From Bordetella pertussis 18323 (GTDB lineage: Bacteria; Pseudomonadota; Gammaproteobacteria; Burkholderiales; Burkholderiaceae_B), in the NCBI RefSeq assembly GCF_000306945.1, contig NC_018518.1, forward strand, positions 3,782,001 to 3,846,000: a stretch of DNA of 64,000 bases. Direction: 5' to 3'. The notes under the pieces were generated by a model that was not told the origin of the DNA, made no database searches, and saw nothing but the letters and a program-made list of their open reading frames with translations. The position numbers were made by a program, and so were the translations under genes. This document shows, piece by piece, positions 7,851-16,443 of the stretch. How positions within the stretch are numbered: the stretch's first letter is position 1; every line of letters begins with the position of its first letter.

Positions 7851-8536
7851 GTGCCTCGCTTGCGCGCGGATTCGATGCCCAGCTGCTTGAGCTTGCGGTA
7901 CAGGTGGGTGCGTTCCAGCCCGGTGCGTTCGGAGATGCGCGTCATGCTGTGATTCTCGCGCACCAGGTGGTATTCGAAGTAGATGCGCTCGAATTCGTCG
8001 CGCGCCTCGCGCAGCGGCTGGTCGAGCGAGATGCTGCCCAGCTGGCCGTTGGAAGCGGCCGGCGCCTCGACCGGAGCCTGGAATGGCTGCGGCGGGTCGA
8101 GCTCGTCCTCGAGCGCGACGGCCACCGGCGCCGCGGCGGCATGCGCCAGCGGCGGCGCGGCGCGCGGCGCGCGGACGCGCGCCAGGCCGGCTTCGATGGT
8201 CTTGAGCAGGCGCTGCAGCGTAATGGGCTTTTCGAGAAAGTCCATGGCGCCGATGCGGGTCGCCTCGACGGCCGTGTCGATGGTGGCGTGGCCGCTCATC
8301 ATGATGACCGGCATGTCCAGCAAGCCCTGCGACGCCCACTCCTTGAGCAGACTGACGCCGTCGGTATCTGGCATCCAGATGTCGAGCAGGACCAGGTCCG
8401 GGCGCATGCGCAAGCGCGCGGCGCGAGCCTGCGCCGCGTTCTCGGCCAGTTCGACCGTGTGCCCCTCGTCGTATAGGATCTCGGACAGCAGCTCGCGAAT
8501 GCCAACTTCGTCGTCGACCACCAGAATTCTGGCCAT
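7847..8536 (-). CDS. plrR: NtrX-like response regulator lacking the AAA+ domain (PlrR)
   Basis: A 229-residue response regulator. The receiver domain has the acidic pair Asp8-Asp9, the phosphoacceptor Asp52 in LVLLDIWMPD, and Lys103 in FLEKP. A proline/alanine-rich linker (about 120-165) replaces the sigma-54-interacting AAA+ domain of classical NtrX. A Fis-type helix-turn-helix follows at the C-terminus (MTRISERTGLERTHLYRKLKQLGI). It therefore cannot drive sigma-54 open-complex formation in the usual way. It lies just downstream of its kinase and overlaps trkA by four bases. In Bordetella the PlrSR pair is known to be required for persistence in the lower airway. The symbol is assigned by family and gene order. 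Confidence 0.85.
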   Translation of the reverse strand: MARILVVDDEVGIRELLSEILYDEGHTVELAENAAQARAARLRMRPDLVLLDIWMPDTDGVSLLKEWASQGLLDMPVIMMSGHATIDTAVEATRIGAMDFLEKPITLQRLLKTIEAGLARVRAPRAAPPLAHAAAAPVAVALEDELDPPQPFQAPVEAPAASNGQLGSISLDQPLREARDEFERIYFEYHLVRENHSMTRISERTGLERTHLYRKLKQLGIESARKRGT

Positions 8537-8546
8537 AACCTCTCAC

Positions 8547-10856
8547 CTATTGCGTAGCCGCATTATCCTTTTTTTGCGCGGTCGCGTCCATAGTATCGGA
8601 CGGCAAAGCCAGGCGGGTCAACAATATGGAGATCCGCGCGCCCCCTTCCTTGCGATTGGCGAGATCGATGCGGCCGCCATGTTCTTCAATGATCTTGCGC
8701 ACAATGGCTAATCCTAACCCAGTCCCGTGCGCCTTGGTCGTCACGTAGGGCTCGAAGGCGCGCTGCATGACCTGCGGCGGAAAGCCCGGTCCGGTATCGG
8801 CCACGGTGAAACGCACCGCGCGCTGCTGCCCGCCGTCGGGCTGCTCGCTTTGCACGATCTGCGTGGTGACCTTCACGCGCCCCTCGCCGCCCTGCTCGGC
8901 GACCGCGTCGCGGGCGTTGGACAGCAGGTTGTGGATGACCTGGCGCAGCTGGGTCGGGTCGCCCTCGATGTCCGGCAGGCCGGGCGCCAGCTCCACGTCC
9001 AGATTGAGCACGCGCGCCGCGCCGCGGCCGCCGCCGTCGCCCGGATCCCACCCATACAGCGACAGCACGTCGGCCACCAGCGCATTGAGGTCGATGCGCT
9101 GCATGACAGCCGGCGGCGTGCGGGCGTACTCGCGGAAGTCGTCGACCATCTGCTTGAGCGAGCCCACCTGGTTGACGATGGTGTTGGTGGAGCGGATTAG
9201 CATCTGCGCGTCGGCCGGCTGCAGCCGGTCGGCCAGCTTCATGGCCAGGCGCTCGGCCGACAGCTGGATCGGCGTGAGCGGATTCTTGATTTCGTGGGCC
9301 AGCCGGCGCGCCACCTCGCCCCAGGCCACGGTACGGTTGGCCGAAATGACCTCGGTGATGTCGTCGAACACCACCAGGTAGCCGTTGCCGCGGCCGTCCA
9401 CGCGCAAGTGGGTGCCGCGCGCCAGCAGCGTCACCGGCTGCCCGCCGGTTTCGTCCAGCCCCGGGGTAATCTCGAACTGCTGCTGCCAGTGCAGGCGTTC
9501 CGAGCCCACCGCCGCGTGGGCCGCGAAGGCCTGGCGCACCACCTGGGCGAACTCCAGCATGCCGTCCACGGTTTCCAGCGGCCGGCCGATGACCGAGCGC
9601 AGGTCGGCCTGCAGAATGGTCTGGGCGCCCTGGTTGACCGTGGTGACGCGGAACCCTTCGTCGAAGGCGATCACCCCGGACGACAGGTTGGACAGCACGC
9701 TTTCCAGGTAGACGTTGGAGCGCTCCAGCTGGCGCCGGTTGCTTTCCACCATCTGGCGCGCCTCCTCGAGCTGGCGCGTCATGGCGTTGAACGAGCGGGT
9801 CAGTTGCCCGACTTCGTCGCGTTCGGGCGGCTCGGGCAGCGGCCGGAAATCGCCCACGCCCACCGCCTGGGTACCGCCGGCCAGCCGCAGCAGGGGCCGC
9901 ACCAGCCGCTTGGACAGCGACAGCGCCACCGCGATGGCGGCGAACACCGCCAGCAGCAGGGCCAGGGTCAGGGTGATGCCGTACAGCTTGCGCAGGCCCA
10001 GCCGCGACAGCGCCAGCTCCTGGTAGTCGCGAAAGCCCTGCTGCACCCGGTTGGCGTTATGGGCGATCTGGTCGGGCACGGCATGCATCAATTGCAGCCA
10101 GCGCGGCTCGGCCGAGCCGCCCAGGATGCCGTCGAAGCGCGCCGGCGCCGACAACGGGATCACCACGCGCAGGTGCAGGCCGCCCTCGGCGCCCGGAATC
10201 GCCGGGTCGTCGGCCTCGGCGGCCGAGTAGCCGCGCGCCAGCCGCAGCTGGTTCAGCAAGGTGGCAGGCAAGCTGGGCGGCAGCAGCTGCCCGTAGGTAT
10301 TGGTGGAGAAGGCCAGTATCCGCCCGCTGCCGGTGAATACGGTGGCCTCCTGCGCCCCGTTGGCCTCGCGCAGCCGCGTCAGCGCCAGCGGAATGTCGTT
10401 ATCGGACATGTTGTTCAACTCGGCCGCCATGGCGCGGGCGCGCACATCCATGTCGGCCAGCTGCGAGTCGAGCGCGGCGCGGCCCAGATTCAGGCCCGAC
10501 TCCAGCGCGCTGTCGACGCGGACGTTGAACCACGACTCGATCGAGCGCGACATGAACTGCACCGACAGGGTGTAGATCAGCGCGCCCGGCACCACCCCGA
10601 TCAGGGCGAAGGCCAGCGCAAAACGGGCCGTCAGGCGGGCGCCGAACTGGCGCCGGCGGATCTGGCGCGCCAGCCGCACGGTCAGCGCCACCACCCAGAC
10701 GAACAGCGCGAAGGCGAAAATACCGTTGAGAATCAGCAGGGTGTCGTAATAGCGCGCAAAGCGTGACGCATTGCCGGTGGACCAGGCCAGCAGGCCCAGC
10801 AGGGCCAGGCCGCTGACGCCGCCGACCACCAGGGCAAGGCGTAGAAACATTCTCAT
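8547..10856 (-). CDS. plrS: NtrY-family sensor histidine kinase (PlrS)
   Basis: A 769-residue membrane kinase. In order: two N-terminal membrane segments (LALVVGGVSGLALLGLLAW and a second around FAFALFVWVVALTVRL), a third near ALAFALIGVVPGALIYTL, a periplasmic sensor region, a further membrane segment (GITLTLALLLAVFAAIAVAL), HAMP, a PAS domain, and the kinase core. The H-box is RLAHEIKNPLTPIQLSAERL, the N-box NLLSNARDAV, and the G-boxes DTGPGFPP and GTGLGLAIVRKIIEEHGG. The ATG at 10856 overlaps the stop of the DUF4390 gene. This is the architecture of NtrY and of Bordetella PlrS, which works under low-oxygen or elevated-CO2 conditions and influences BvgAS in the airway. Confidence 0.87.
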   Translation of the reverse strand: MRMFLRLALVVGGVSGLALLGLLAWSTGNASRFARYYDTLLILNGIFAFALFVWVVALTVRLARQIRRRQFGARLTARFALAFALIGVVPGALIYTLSVQFMSRSIESWFNVRVDSALESGLNLGRAALDSQLADMDVRARAMAAELNNMSDNDIPLALTRLREANGAQEATVFTGSGRILAFSTNTYGQLLPPSLPATLLNQLRLARGYSAAEADDPAIPGAEGGLHLRVVIPLSAPARFDGILGGSAEPRWLQLMHAVPDQIAHNANRVQQGFRDYQELALSRLGLRKLYGITLTLALLLAVFAAIAVALSLSKRLVRPLLRLAGGTQAVGVGDFRPLPEPPERDEVGQLTRSFNAMTRQLEEARQMVESNRRQLERSNVYLESVLSNLSSGVIAFDEGFRVTTVNQGAQTILQADLRSVIGRPLETVDGMLEFAQVVRQAFAAHAAVGSERLHWQQQFEITPGLDETGGQPVTLLARGTHLRVDGRGNGYLVVFDDITEVISANRTVAWGEVARRLAHEIKNPLTPIQLSAERLAMKLADRLQPADAQMLIRSTNTIVNQVGSLKQMVDDFREYARTPPAVMQRIDLNALVADVLSLYGWDPGDGGGRGAARVLNLDVELAPGLPDIEGDPTQLRQVIHNLLSNARDAVAEQGGEGRVKVTTQIVQSEQPDGGQQRAVRFTVADTGPGFPPQVMQRAFEPYVTTKAHGTGLGLAIVRKIIEEHGGRIDLANRKEGGARISILLTRLALPSDTMDATAQKKDNAATQ

Positions 10857-11464
10857 GAGGGGTCCCGCGCGGGCTCGGCCAGGGCGAAGGAGAACTCCGC
10901 CCACGGCGTGGCCGGCGACCACGAGCTGCTGTTGAGGGCGTTGACCTGGAACGGCCGCGCCAGTTGGGAGGTATCCAGGCGTACGCGCAGCTGGCCGCCA
11001 TAACGCACGCCGGGGTCGAACTCGGACGCGTCGGCCACCTGCCAGTTGCGGATATGGCGCACCAGGTCCATGGCGTCGTCCAGCGAGGCGACCGGCAGCG
11101 AGAGCTCGCCCGCGCCGGCCCGCCACTGGCGGGTCAGGGCGTTGTAGGCAATGCGCCAGGTAATGCTTTTGTCGACCAGCGTGTGATCGAACCACCACCA
11201 GCGCGACCGGGTGATCTGCAGGTCGGCGGTGAAATAGAGCGGCACGCCACGCTGCGCCGCGTCACGCAGCTGGTCGTTGAGCTCGAAATGGACGTCGGCG
11301 CTCAGCTCCAGCTTGCCGTCGCGCACCAGCGGCTCGATGCGCTGGACGTGCGGATCGGCGGCATGGGCAAGCCCGCTCGTAATCGGCGAGAACGAGCCAA
11401 ATACCAGCAACAACGCGACAAATAGGCGAAGAATCATCGACATACGGCAAATGCGCAGCAGCAT
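10853..11464 (-). CDS. DUF4390 family secreted protein
   Basis: A 203-residue protein with an N-terminal signal peptide (hydrophobic MILRLFVALLLVFGSFSPIT, cleavage likely after AHA). It has no cysteine lipobox. The mature part contains a conserved WWWFD stretch and matches the DUF4390 family, which in betaproteobacteria is found between rsmB and an NtrY-type kinase. It overlaps plrS by four bases, so the two are translationally coupled. A periplasmic accessory role for the sensor kinase is a reasonable guess from position alone. No function is established. Confidence 0.75.
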   Translation of the reverse strand: MLLRICRMSMILRLFVALLLVFGSFSPITSGLAHAADPHVQRIEPLVRDGKLELSADVHFELNDQLRDAAQRGVPLYFTADLQITRSRWWWFDHTLVDKSITWRIAYNALTRQWRAGAGELSLPVASLDDAMDLVRHIRNWQVADASEFDPGVRYGGQLRVRLDTSQLARPFQVNALNSSSWSPATPWAEFSFALAEPARDPS

Positions 11465-11482
11465 GACCCTATTCTTGGCGAT

Positions 11483-12817
11483 TCAGGTCCGCTTGGCAAA
11501 CAAGGCATAGAAAAAACCGTCGTGTTGCGCCTGCGGTGTTGCATCGATGGCAACAGGCAGCAGCTGCCCGGGCGCGTCCAGGGGCGCGGCGTCGGCATGG
11601 CGGCGCGCGAAGGCCTCGGCCTGCTCGCGCCCTTCGGCCGGAAACACCGAGCAGGTCACGTAAAGCAGGCGCCCGCCCGGGGCGACCGTGCGCCACAGGG
11701 CGTCGGCGATGCGCGCCTGCAGGGCGGCGGTGCGCGGCACGTCCTTGGCGCGGCGCAGCCAGCGGATGTCCGGGTGGCGGCGCACGATGCCCGACGCGGT
11801 GCACGGCACGTCGGCCAGCACCGCATCGAAGGGCCGGCCGTCCCACCAGGCGTCCAGGTCGCTGGCGTCGGCGGCCGCCAGCCGCACCCGCGGCGTGCGC
11901 AGGCCCAGGCGTTCCAGGTTCTGGTCCACCCGCTCCAGGCGTTGCACGTCCGCGTCCAGGGCCAGCAGGTCGATATCGGCCAGTTCCAGCAGGTGGGCGG
12001 TCTTGCCGCCCGGCGCGGCGCAGGCGTCCAGCACTCGCATGCCGTCGGCCGGCGCCAGCAGCGGCGCGGCCAGTTGCGCGCCTGCATCCTGCACCGACCA
12101 CCAGCCCGCGCCATAGCCCGGCAACTGCGGCACCGGGCGCGGCTCGGCCAGCACCAGGCCGGCATCGCCCACCGGCGCGGCGGCCACGCCGGCCTGCGCC
12201 AGCGCCTGGCGCGCCTGCTCTACCGTGGCGCGGCGGCGGTTGACCCGCAGGGTCAGCGGCGCGGGCACATTGGCCCCGGCCAGGATGCCGCGCCATTGGT
12301 CCGGATAGGCGCGCTCCAGCAGCTCCACCCACCAGCGCGGGTGGTTCCAGCGCGCCGCGGGGCGCTCGGCCACGCTGTCCTGCAAGGCTTCCCGCTCGCG
12401 CAGGAAGCGCCGCAGGCTGGCGTTGAGCAGGCCCTTGTAGGCGGCCAGCTTGCGCTGGCCGGCCGCCGCCGTCACCGCCTGGTCGACCACCGTATGCGGC
12501 GCATACTGCGGCGCGCCGGGCTGCGCCGCGGCGCCGGGCGCGGGACGCAGCAGGCTCAGCGCCACCCGCAGCAGCGCGTCGAACAAGGGTCCGGGCGAGC
12601 GCCGCACCAGCGTTTCGGCCACGGCGTCGGCCCAGCCCAGCTGCCGCATGGCGTGGAAACTGATCGCCTGCACGGCCGGCCGCAGCGCCGGCGGCGTCTC
12701 GGCCAGCGCATCGGTCAGCGAGCGTCCCTTGCGCACCGCCTGCACGGCGGCGGCGGCGCCCAGCAGCACGGCCGACAGGGGCGGGGCCAGGACGGAGGAA
12801 TCGACAGAGGAAGGCAT
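11483..12817 (-). CDS. rsmB: 16S rRNA m5C967 methyltransferase
   Basis: A 444-residue RsmB/Sun protein. The N-terminal NusB-like domain spans about residues 1-140. The C-terminal SAM-dependent domain has DACAAPGGKTAHLLEL, ALDADVQRLERV, DVPCTASGIVRRHPDIRW and the catalytic-Cys motif YVTCSVFPAEG. It methylates cytosine 967 in the small-subunit rRNA. The chosen start, ATG 12817, gives the usual family length. A longer open frame extends to 12907 but lacks a ribosome-binding site and family similarity. It is the first gene of the leftward block leading to plrSR and trkAH, 18 bp before the DUF4390 gene. Confidence 0.92.
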   Translation of the reverse strand: MPSSVDSSVLAPPLSAVLLGAAAAVQAVRKGRSLTDALAETPPALRPAVQAISFHAMRQLGWADAVAETLVRRSPGPLFDALLRVALSLLRPAPGAAAQPGAPQYAPHTVVDQAVTAAAGQRKLAAYKGLLNASLRRFLREREALQDSVAERPAARWNHPRWWVELLERAYPDQWRGILAGANVPAPLTLRVNRRRATVEQARQALAQAGVAAAPVGDAGLVLAEPRPVPQLPGYGAGWWSVQDAGAQLAAPLLAPADGMRVLDACAAPGGKTAHLLELADIDLLALDADVQRLERVDQNLERLGLRTPRVRLAAADASDLDAWWDGRPFDAVLADVPCTASGIVRRHPDIRWLRRAKDVPRTAALQARIADALWRTVAPGGRLLYVTCSVFPAEGREQAEAFARRHADAAPLDAPGQLLPVAIDATPQAQHDGFFYALFAKRT

Positions 12818-12924
12818 ATGAAACGTTTCTGACGGCAGGACCGATATGGTAGCCGGACACTGGACGCGACCGGCGGCCGGCGTCACACTGCACGCTTGCC
12901 CGGCCATGCCGCGCGGAGCCCGCC

Positions 12925-13554
12925 ATGACGCTTGCCACCCTCGCCCTGTTTGTCCTCGCCTCCGGCCTGATCATCGTCACGCCCGGCCCGACCGTGCTGC
13001 TGGCGCTCAGCAACGGCTCGCGCCACGGGGTGCGGCGGGCCTGCTGGGGCATGGCCGGCGCGGTGCTGGCCGACCTGGTGCTGGTGGCCGCCGTCGCCGG
13101 CGGCCTGGGCATGCTGCTGGCGGCGTCCGAACCGGCCTTCCAGGCCCTCAAATGGATCGGCGCTGGCTATCTGGCCTATCTGGGCTGGCGGCTGCTGCGC
13201 AGCGACGCCGCCCTGGTGCTTCCCGCGCCGGCGGCGGGCGGCGGCGACAGCGGCGCCGGCGCGCTGTTCTCGCGCAGTTTCCTGGTCGCCCTGACCAACC
13301 CCAAGGCGCTGCTGTTCATGTCGGCCTTCCTGCCGCAGTTCATCGACCCGGCCGCGGCGCTGGCGCCGCAGTACGGCGCGCTGGCGCTGGTGCTGGCCGT
13401 GCTGAACCTGGCCGCTATGCTGGGCTATGCCGCGCTGGGCGCGCGCCTGGTCCGGGCATTGCGCACCGGCGGCCTGCGCTGGATCAACCGCCTGTGCGGC
13501 GGCATGCTGGTCGTGCTGGCGGGCACGGTGGCACTGTACCGGCGCGCCGGCTGA
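12925..13554 (+). CDS. LysE-family amino acid exporter
   Basis: A 209-residue inner-membrane protein of the LysE/RhtB superfamily with about six hydrophobic segments. The N-terminal signature VTPGPTVLLALSNGSRHG (residues about 22-40) and the central SFLVALTNPKALLFMSAFLPQF are diagnostic. Such proteins export amino acids or related metabolites with proton exchange. The substrate cannot be told from sequence. It is divergent from rsmB (107-bp gap) and converges with the aspartate-dehydrogenase-like gene 45 bp on. Confidence 0.88.
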   Translation: MTLATLALFVLASGLIIVTPGPTVLLALSNGSRHGVRRACWGMAGAVLADLVLVAAVAGGLGMLLAASEPAFQALKWIGAGYLAYLGWRLLRSDAALVLPAPAAGGGDSGAGALFSRSFLVALTNPKALLFMSAFLPQFIDPAAALAPQYGALALVLAVLNLAAMLGYAALGARLVRALRTGGLRWINRLCGGMLVVLAGTVALYRRAG

Positions 13555-13599
13555 GGCAGACCGCCCGGCGCGGCTCGCGCTTGCGCCGCGCCCGCCCCG

Positions 13600-14376
13600 T
13601 CAGGACAGGGCGAGAAAACCCGAGCCCAGCGCCGCCTGGGCCAGGCTGCCGGCCACGATGCGCGACGACGGCGACGATTCGGATATCCGCAGGCCGCTGA
13701 CGCGCGCGTGGAAATCGCCGAACTCGCCCCGCGCGAGCAATTCGTGGACGTTGGCCGTCGCATCGGGATCGATCAGCATCTCGACCCGCGTACGGTCAAA
13801 GCCGATGCCGGCCAGCGCGATCGTGCCCGTCAGGTTGGCGTTCTTGGGAAACCGGGCCACGGCCTCGCGCGCCGAGCCGGCGAACGCCAGCCCGCGCTCG
13901 GGCAGGGGCCCGCTCACATAGCGCTGCAGCGCCACCGGCGGCATGGTGCCCCGGTACAGGACTTCCGCCACGCCCACGTGCCGGGCGGCGGCCAGGCCGT
14001 CGATGCCCACCATGGCGCCGCTGGGGATGCGGATGCGCGCGCCGGCAGCGGCCGCGGCCTCGAGCAACGCGCCGCGCAGCGCGTCATCGGCCAGGGCGCC
14101 GACCGAGGCCGGCACCAGGTCCACCCCGGCGGCCAGGATGGCCTGGGCGTATTGCGCCAGCGCGGCCTGGCCCGCGCATTCGACCACCACGTCCGGCCGT
14201 TGCGCCAGCAACGCCTCCCAGCTGCCGTGGCAGGGCAGCGCGCCGCGTGCGCGTCCCGGGTCGCGCACCAGGCAGCCCACGATCTCCACTGGCCGGGGCT
14301 GGCGGGCCAGATGGCCGGCCATCGCATTGGCCAGCACGCCGCATCCCACGATGCCCACGCGCAACGGTGTATTCAT
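13600..14376 (-). CDS. Aspartate dehydrogenase-like protein
   Basis: A 258-residue NAD(P)-dependent protein of the L-aspartate dehydrogenase (NadX-type) family. The N-terminal Rossmann loop is VGIVGCGVLANAMA. The catalytic-domain signatures are RIPSGAMVGIDGLAA near residue 125 and PKNANLTGTIALAGIGFDRT near 185, the latter matching the conserved VNV(A/T)AA-type segment. The enzyme would interconvert aspartate and iminoaspartate/oxaloacetate. GAGGGGA upstream of ATG 14376 fixes the start. It is divergent from the VOC gene across an AT-rich operator region, which suggests a shared catabolic role rather than NAD synthesis. Confidence 0.75.
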   Translation of the reverse strand: MNTPLRVGIVGCGVLANAMAGHLARQPRPVEIVGCLVRDPGRARGALPCHGSWEALLAQRPDVVVECAGQAALAQYAQAILAAGVDLVPASVGALADDALRGALLEAAAAAGARIRIPSGAMVGIDGLAAARHVGVAEVLYRGTMPPVALQRYVSGPLPERGLAFAGSAREAVARFPKNANLTGTIALAGIGFDRTRVEMLIDPDATANVHELLARGEFGDFHARVSGLRISESSPSSRIVAGSLAQAALGSGFLALS

Positions 14377-14433
14377 AGTCGATTCCCCTCGCTGGATGGC
14401 CGCCGGCGCCACGCCGTGGCCCATACGCAAAAT

Positions 14434-14463
14434 TAGTATACGATAATATTTAATAGTATAATC
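14434..14463. promoter_or_regulatory. AT-rich operator region between the aspartate dehydrogenase and VOC genes
   Basis: TAGTATACGA at 14434-14443 is one base off the TCGTATACGA palindrome found twice near 19,750-19,840. A second TAGTATA half-site follows at 14454. The AT-rich block stands out in a very GC-rich neighbourhood and lies in the 133-bp divergent promoter region. Probably a GntR-type operator. Confidence 0.45.
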
Positions 14464-14509
14464 TTAGCCACACAGGCGGGCAGCCGCCCGCGCATGAACA
14501 GGAGTGGAA

Positions 14510-15358
14510 ATGACCGCCAGAGTCGGTAGAGTTGATCATCCGGTCGTAGCCGTGCACGACCTGGACCGGACCAGCCAGCAATACAGGAAGCTGGGGTTCG
14601 TCGTGCCGCCCAGTGGCAAGCACCAGGAATGGGGCACCGAGAACCTGTGCATCATGTTCCCCGGCGACTATCTCGAAATCCGCGGCATCGGCGACCCGAA
14701 CAAATTCCTGGCGGGCGTGGACAAATTCCTCGCCAAGGGCGAAGGCCTCTACAGCGTGGCGTTCAACGCGGCATCGGCCCAGGAAAGCTACCAGGCCGGT
14801 CTCGCGGCCGGCCTGGAGATCGAACCGCCGCGCCACCTGAACCGCAAGCTGGTGCTGGAAGACCGTACGCTGGACCTGCACTTCGAGACGGTCATGCTGG
14901 GGCACGACCTGTATCCCGGCCTGACGCACGCCAATCTGTGCCAGCACCTCACGGCCGACACGCTGCGCCAGCCCGGCTGGACCGATCACCCCAACGGCGT
15001 GGTGGCGTTCGGGCGCCTGGTGGGCATGGTGTCCGATTTCGACGCGGCCGCGGCCGCCTACACCCGGCTGATCGGGGCGGAGAACGTCACGCGCGGGGAC
15101 GACCATATCCTGCTCGACTTCGGCGCAGGCGCCGACATCGAGCTGATCGGCCCGGCCGAGGCGCAACGCCGCGGCGATGCCCAGCCCCAGCTCGGCGACG
15201 CCTACCTGGCCTCGGCCACCTTGCTGGTCAAGGATGCGGCCGCCACGGCCGCCCTGTTCGAAGCCAACGGCGTGCGCTTTACCCGCCAGCCCGGCGGCGA
15301 ACTGAAGGTCGACCCCGCCGACGCCTGTGGCGCGCACCTGTATTTCAAGCAGGCCTGA
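14510..15358 (+). CDS. VOC (glyoxalase-like) family protein
   Basis: A 282-residue protein with two vicinal-oxygen-chelate halves. The first starts VDHPVVAVHDLDRTSQQYRKLGF; the second covers roughly residues 165-280 and ends with DPADACGAHLYF. It fits the glyoxalase-like domain family that includes ring-cleavage dioxygenase and epimerase relatives. The substrate is unknown. AGGAG five to six bases upstream supports ATG 14510 over the GTG at 14504. It is divergent from the aspartate-dehydrogenase-like gene and is followed after 31 bp by IS481 copy 1, so any further genes of its operon would have been cut off here. Confidence 0.75.
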   Translation: MTARVGRVDHPVVAVHDLDRTSQQYRKLGFVVPPSGKHQEWGTENLCIMFPGDYLEIRGIGDPNKFLAGVDKFLAKGEGLYSVAFNAASAQESYQAGLAAGLEIEPPRHLNRKLVLEDRTLDLHFETVMLGHDLYPGLTHANLCQHLTADTLRQPGWTDHPNGVVAFGRLVGMVSDFDAAAAAYTRLIGAENVTRGDDHILLDFGAGADIELIGPAEAQRRGDAQPQLGDAYLASATLLVKDAAATAALFEANGVRFTRQPGGELKVDPADACGAHLYFKQA

Positions 15359-15395
15359 AACCGCATCCGGCGCCCGGCCCAGGCCGGGCGCTAGG

Positions 15396-16438
15396 TGTGA
15401 AGATTCAATAGGTTGTATGCATGGTTCATCCGAACCGGATTTGAGAAACTGGAAATCGCCAACTCCCCAGTTCACTCAAGGAGCCCGGCCGGATGAACAC
15501 CCATAAGCATGCCCGATTGACCTTCCTACGTCGACTCGAAATGGTCCAGCAATTGATCGCCCATCAAGTTTGTGTGCCTGAAGCGGCCCGCGCCTATGGG
15601 GTCACCGCGCCGACTGTGCGCAAATGGCTGGGCCGCTTCCTGGCTCAGGGCCAGGCGGGCTTGGCCGATGCGTCCTCGCGCCCGACGGTCTCGCCCCGAG
15701 CGATTGCGCCGGCCAAGGCGCTGGCTATCGTGGAGCTGCGCCGCAAGCGGCTGACCCAAGCGCGCATCGCCCAGGCGCTGGGCGTGTCAGCCAGCACCGT
15801 CAGCCGCGTCCTGGCCCGCGCCGGTCTGTCGCACCTGGCCGACCTGGAGCCGGCCGAGCCGGTGGTGCGCTACGAGCATCAGGCCCCCGGCGATCTGCTG
15901 CACATCGACATCAAGAAGCTGGGACGTATCCAGCGCCCTGGCCACCGGGTCACGGGCAACCGACGCGATACCGTTGAGGGGGCCGGCTGGGACTTCGTCT
16001 TCGTGGCCATCGATGACCACGCCCGCGTGGCCTTCACCGACATCCACCCCGACGAGCGCTTCCCCAGCGCCGTCCAGTTCCTCAAGGACGCAGTGGCCTA
16101 CTACCAGCGCCTGGGCGTGACCATCCAGCGCTTGCTCACCGACAATGGCTCGGCCTTTCGCAGCCGCGCCTTCGCCGCGCTGTGCCATGAGCTGGGCATC
16201 AAGCACCGCTTTACCCGACCTTACCGCCCACAGACCAATGGCAAGGCCGAACGCTTCATCCAGTCGGCCTTGCGTGAGTGGGCTTACGCTCACACCTACC
16301 AGAACTCCCAACACCGAGCCGATGCCATGAAATCCTGGCTACACCACTACAACTGGCATCGACCCCACCAAGGCATCGGGCGCGCTGTACCCATCTCCAG
16401 ACTCAACCTGGACGAATACAACCTATTGACAGTTCACA
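15396..16438 (+). mobile_element. IS481 copy 1
   Basis: A 1043-bp element bounded by TGTGAA at 15396 and TTCACA ending at 16438, with long imperfect inverted ends sharing TCAATAGGTTGTAT. It encodes one transposase. IS481 duplicates a six-base NCTAGN target. Here the left flank is GCTAGG (15390-15395) and the right flank CCTAGG (16439-16444), which differ at the first base, so either a substitution or recombination with another copy has occurred. The right flank lies on the stop codon of the GntR gene. Confidence 0.97.
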
Positions 16439-16443
16439 CCTAG
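15493..16443 (+). CDS. IS481 transposase (copy 1)
   Basis: A 316-residue DDE transposase. An N-terminal helix-turn-helix (ARAYGVTAPTVRKWLGRFLAQG) and a second DNA-binding segment (RIAQALGVSASTVSRVLARAG) precede the rve catalytic core with HIDIKKLGRI, LLTDNGSAF and TNGKAERFIQ, carrying the D-D-E residues. AAGGAG lies ten bases upstream of the ATG. The element's own sequence contains no stop codon for this frame: translation runs across the end of the IS into the CTAG of the target and stops at that TAG. The last residue (Thr) is therefore set by the target base. Confidence 0.96.
   Translation: MNTHKHARLTFLRRLEMVQQLIAHQVCVPEAARAYGVTAPTVRKWLGRFLAQGQAGLADASSRPTVSPRAIAPAKALAIVELRRKRLTQARIAQALGVSASTVSRVLARAGLSHLADLEPAEPVVRYEHQAPGDLLHIDIKKLGRIQRPGHRVTGNRRDTVEGAGWDFVFVAIDDHARVAFTDIHPDERFPSAVQFLKDAVAYYQRLGVTIQRLLTDNGSAFRSRAFAALCHELGIKHRFTRPYRPQTNGKAERFIQSALREWAYAHTYQNSQHRADAMKSWLHHYNWHRPHQGIGRAVPISRLNLDEYNLLTVHT

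Noticed and set aside
5280..7952. Very long rightward open frame (890 codons) opposite trkH/trkA
   Set aside because: His/Gln/Arg-rich translation with no domain signature; it mirrors real genes on the other strand and is an artefact of high GC.
12818..12907. Upstream extension of the rsmB frame
   Set aside because: No ribosome site, and the predicted extra residues do not resemble the family N-terminus.
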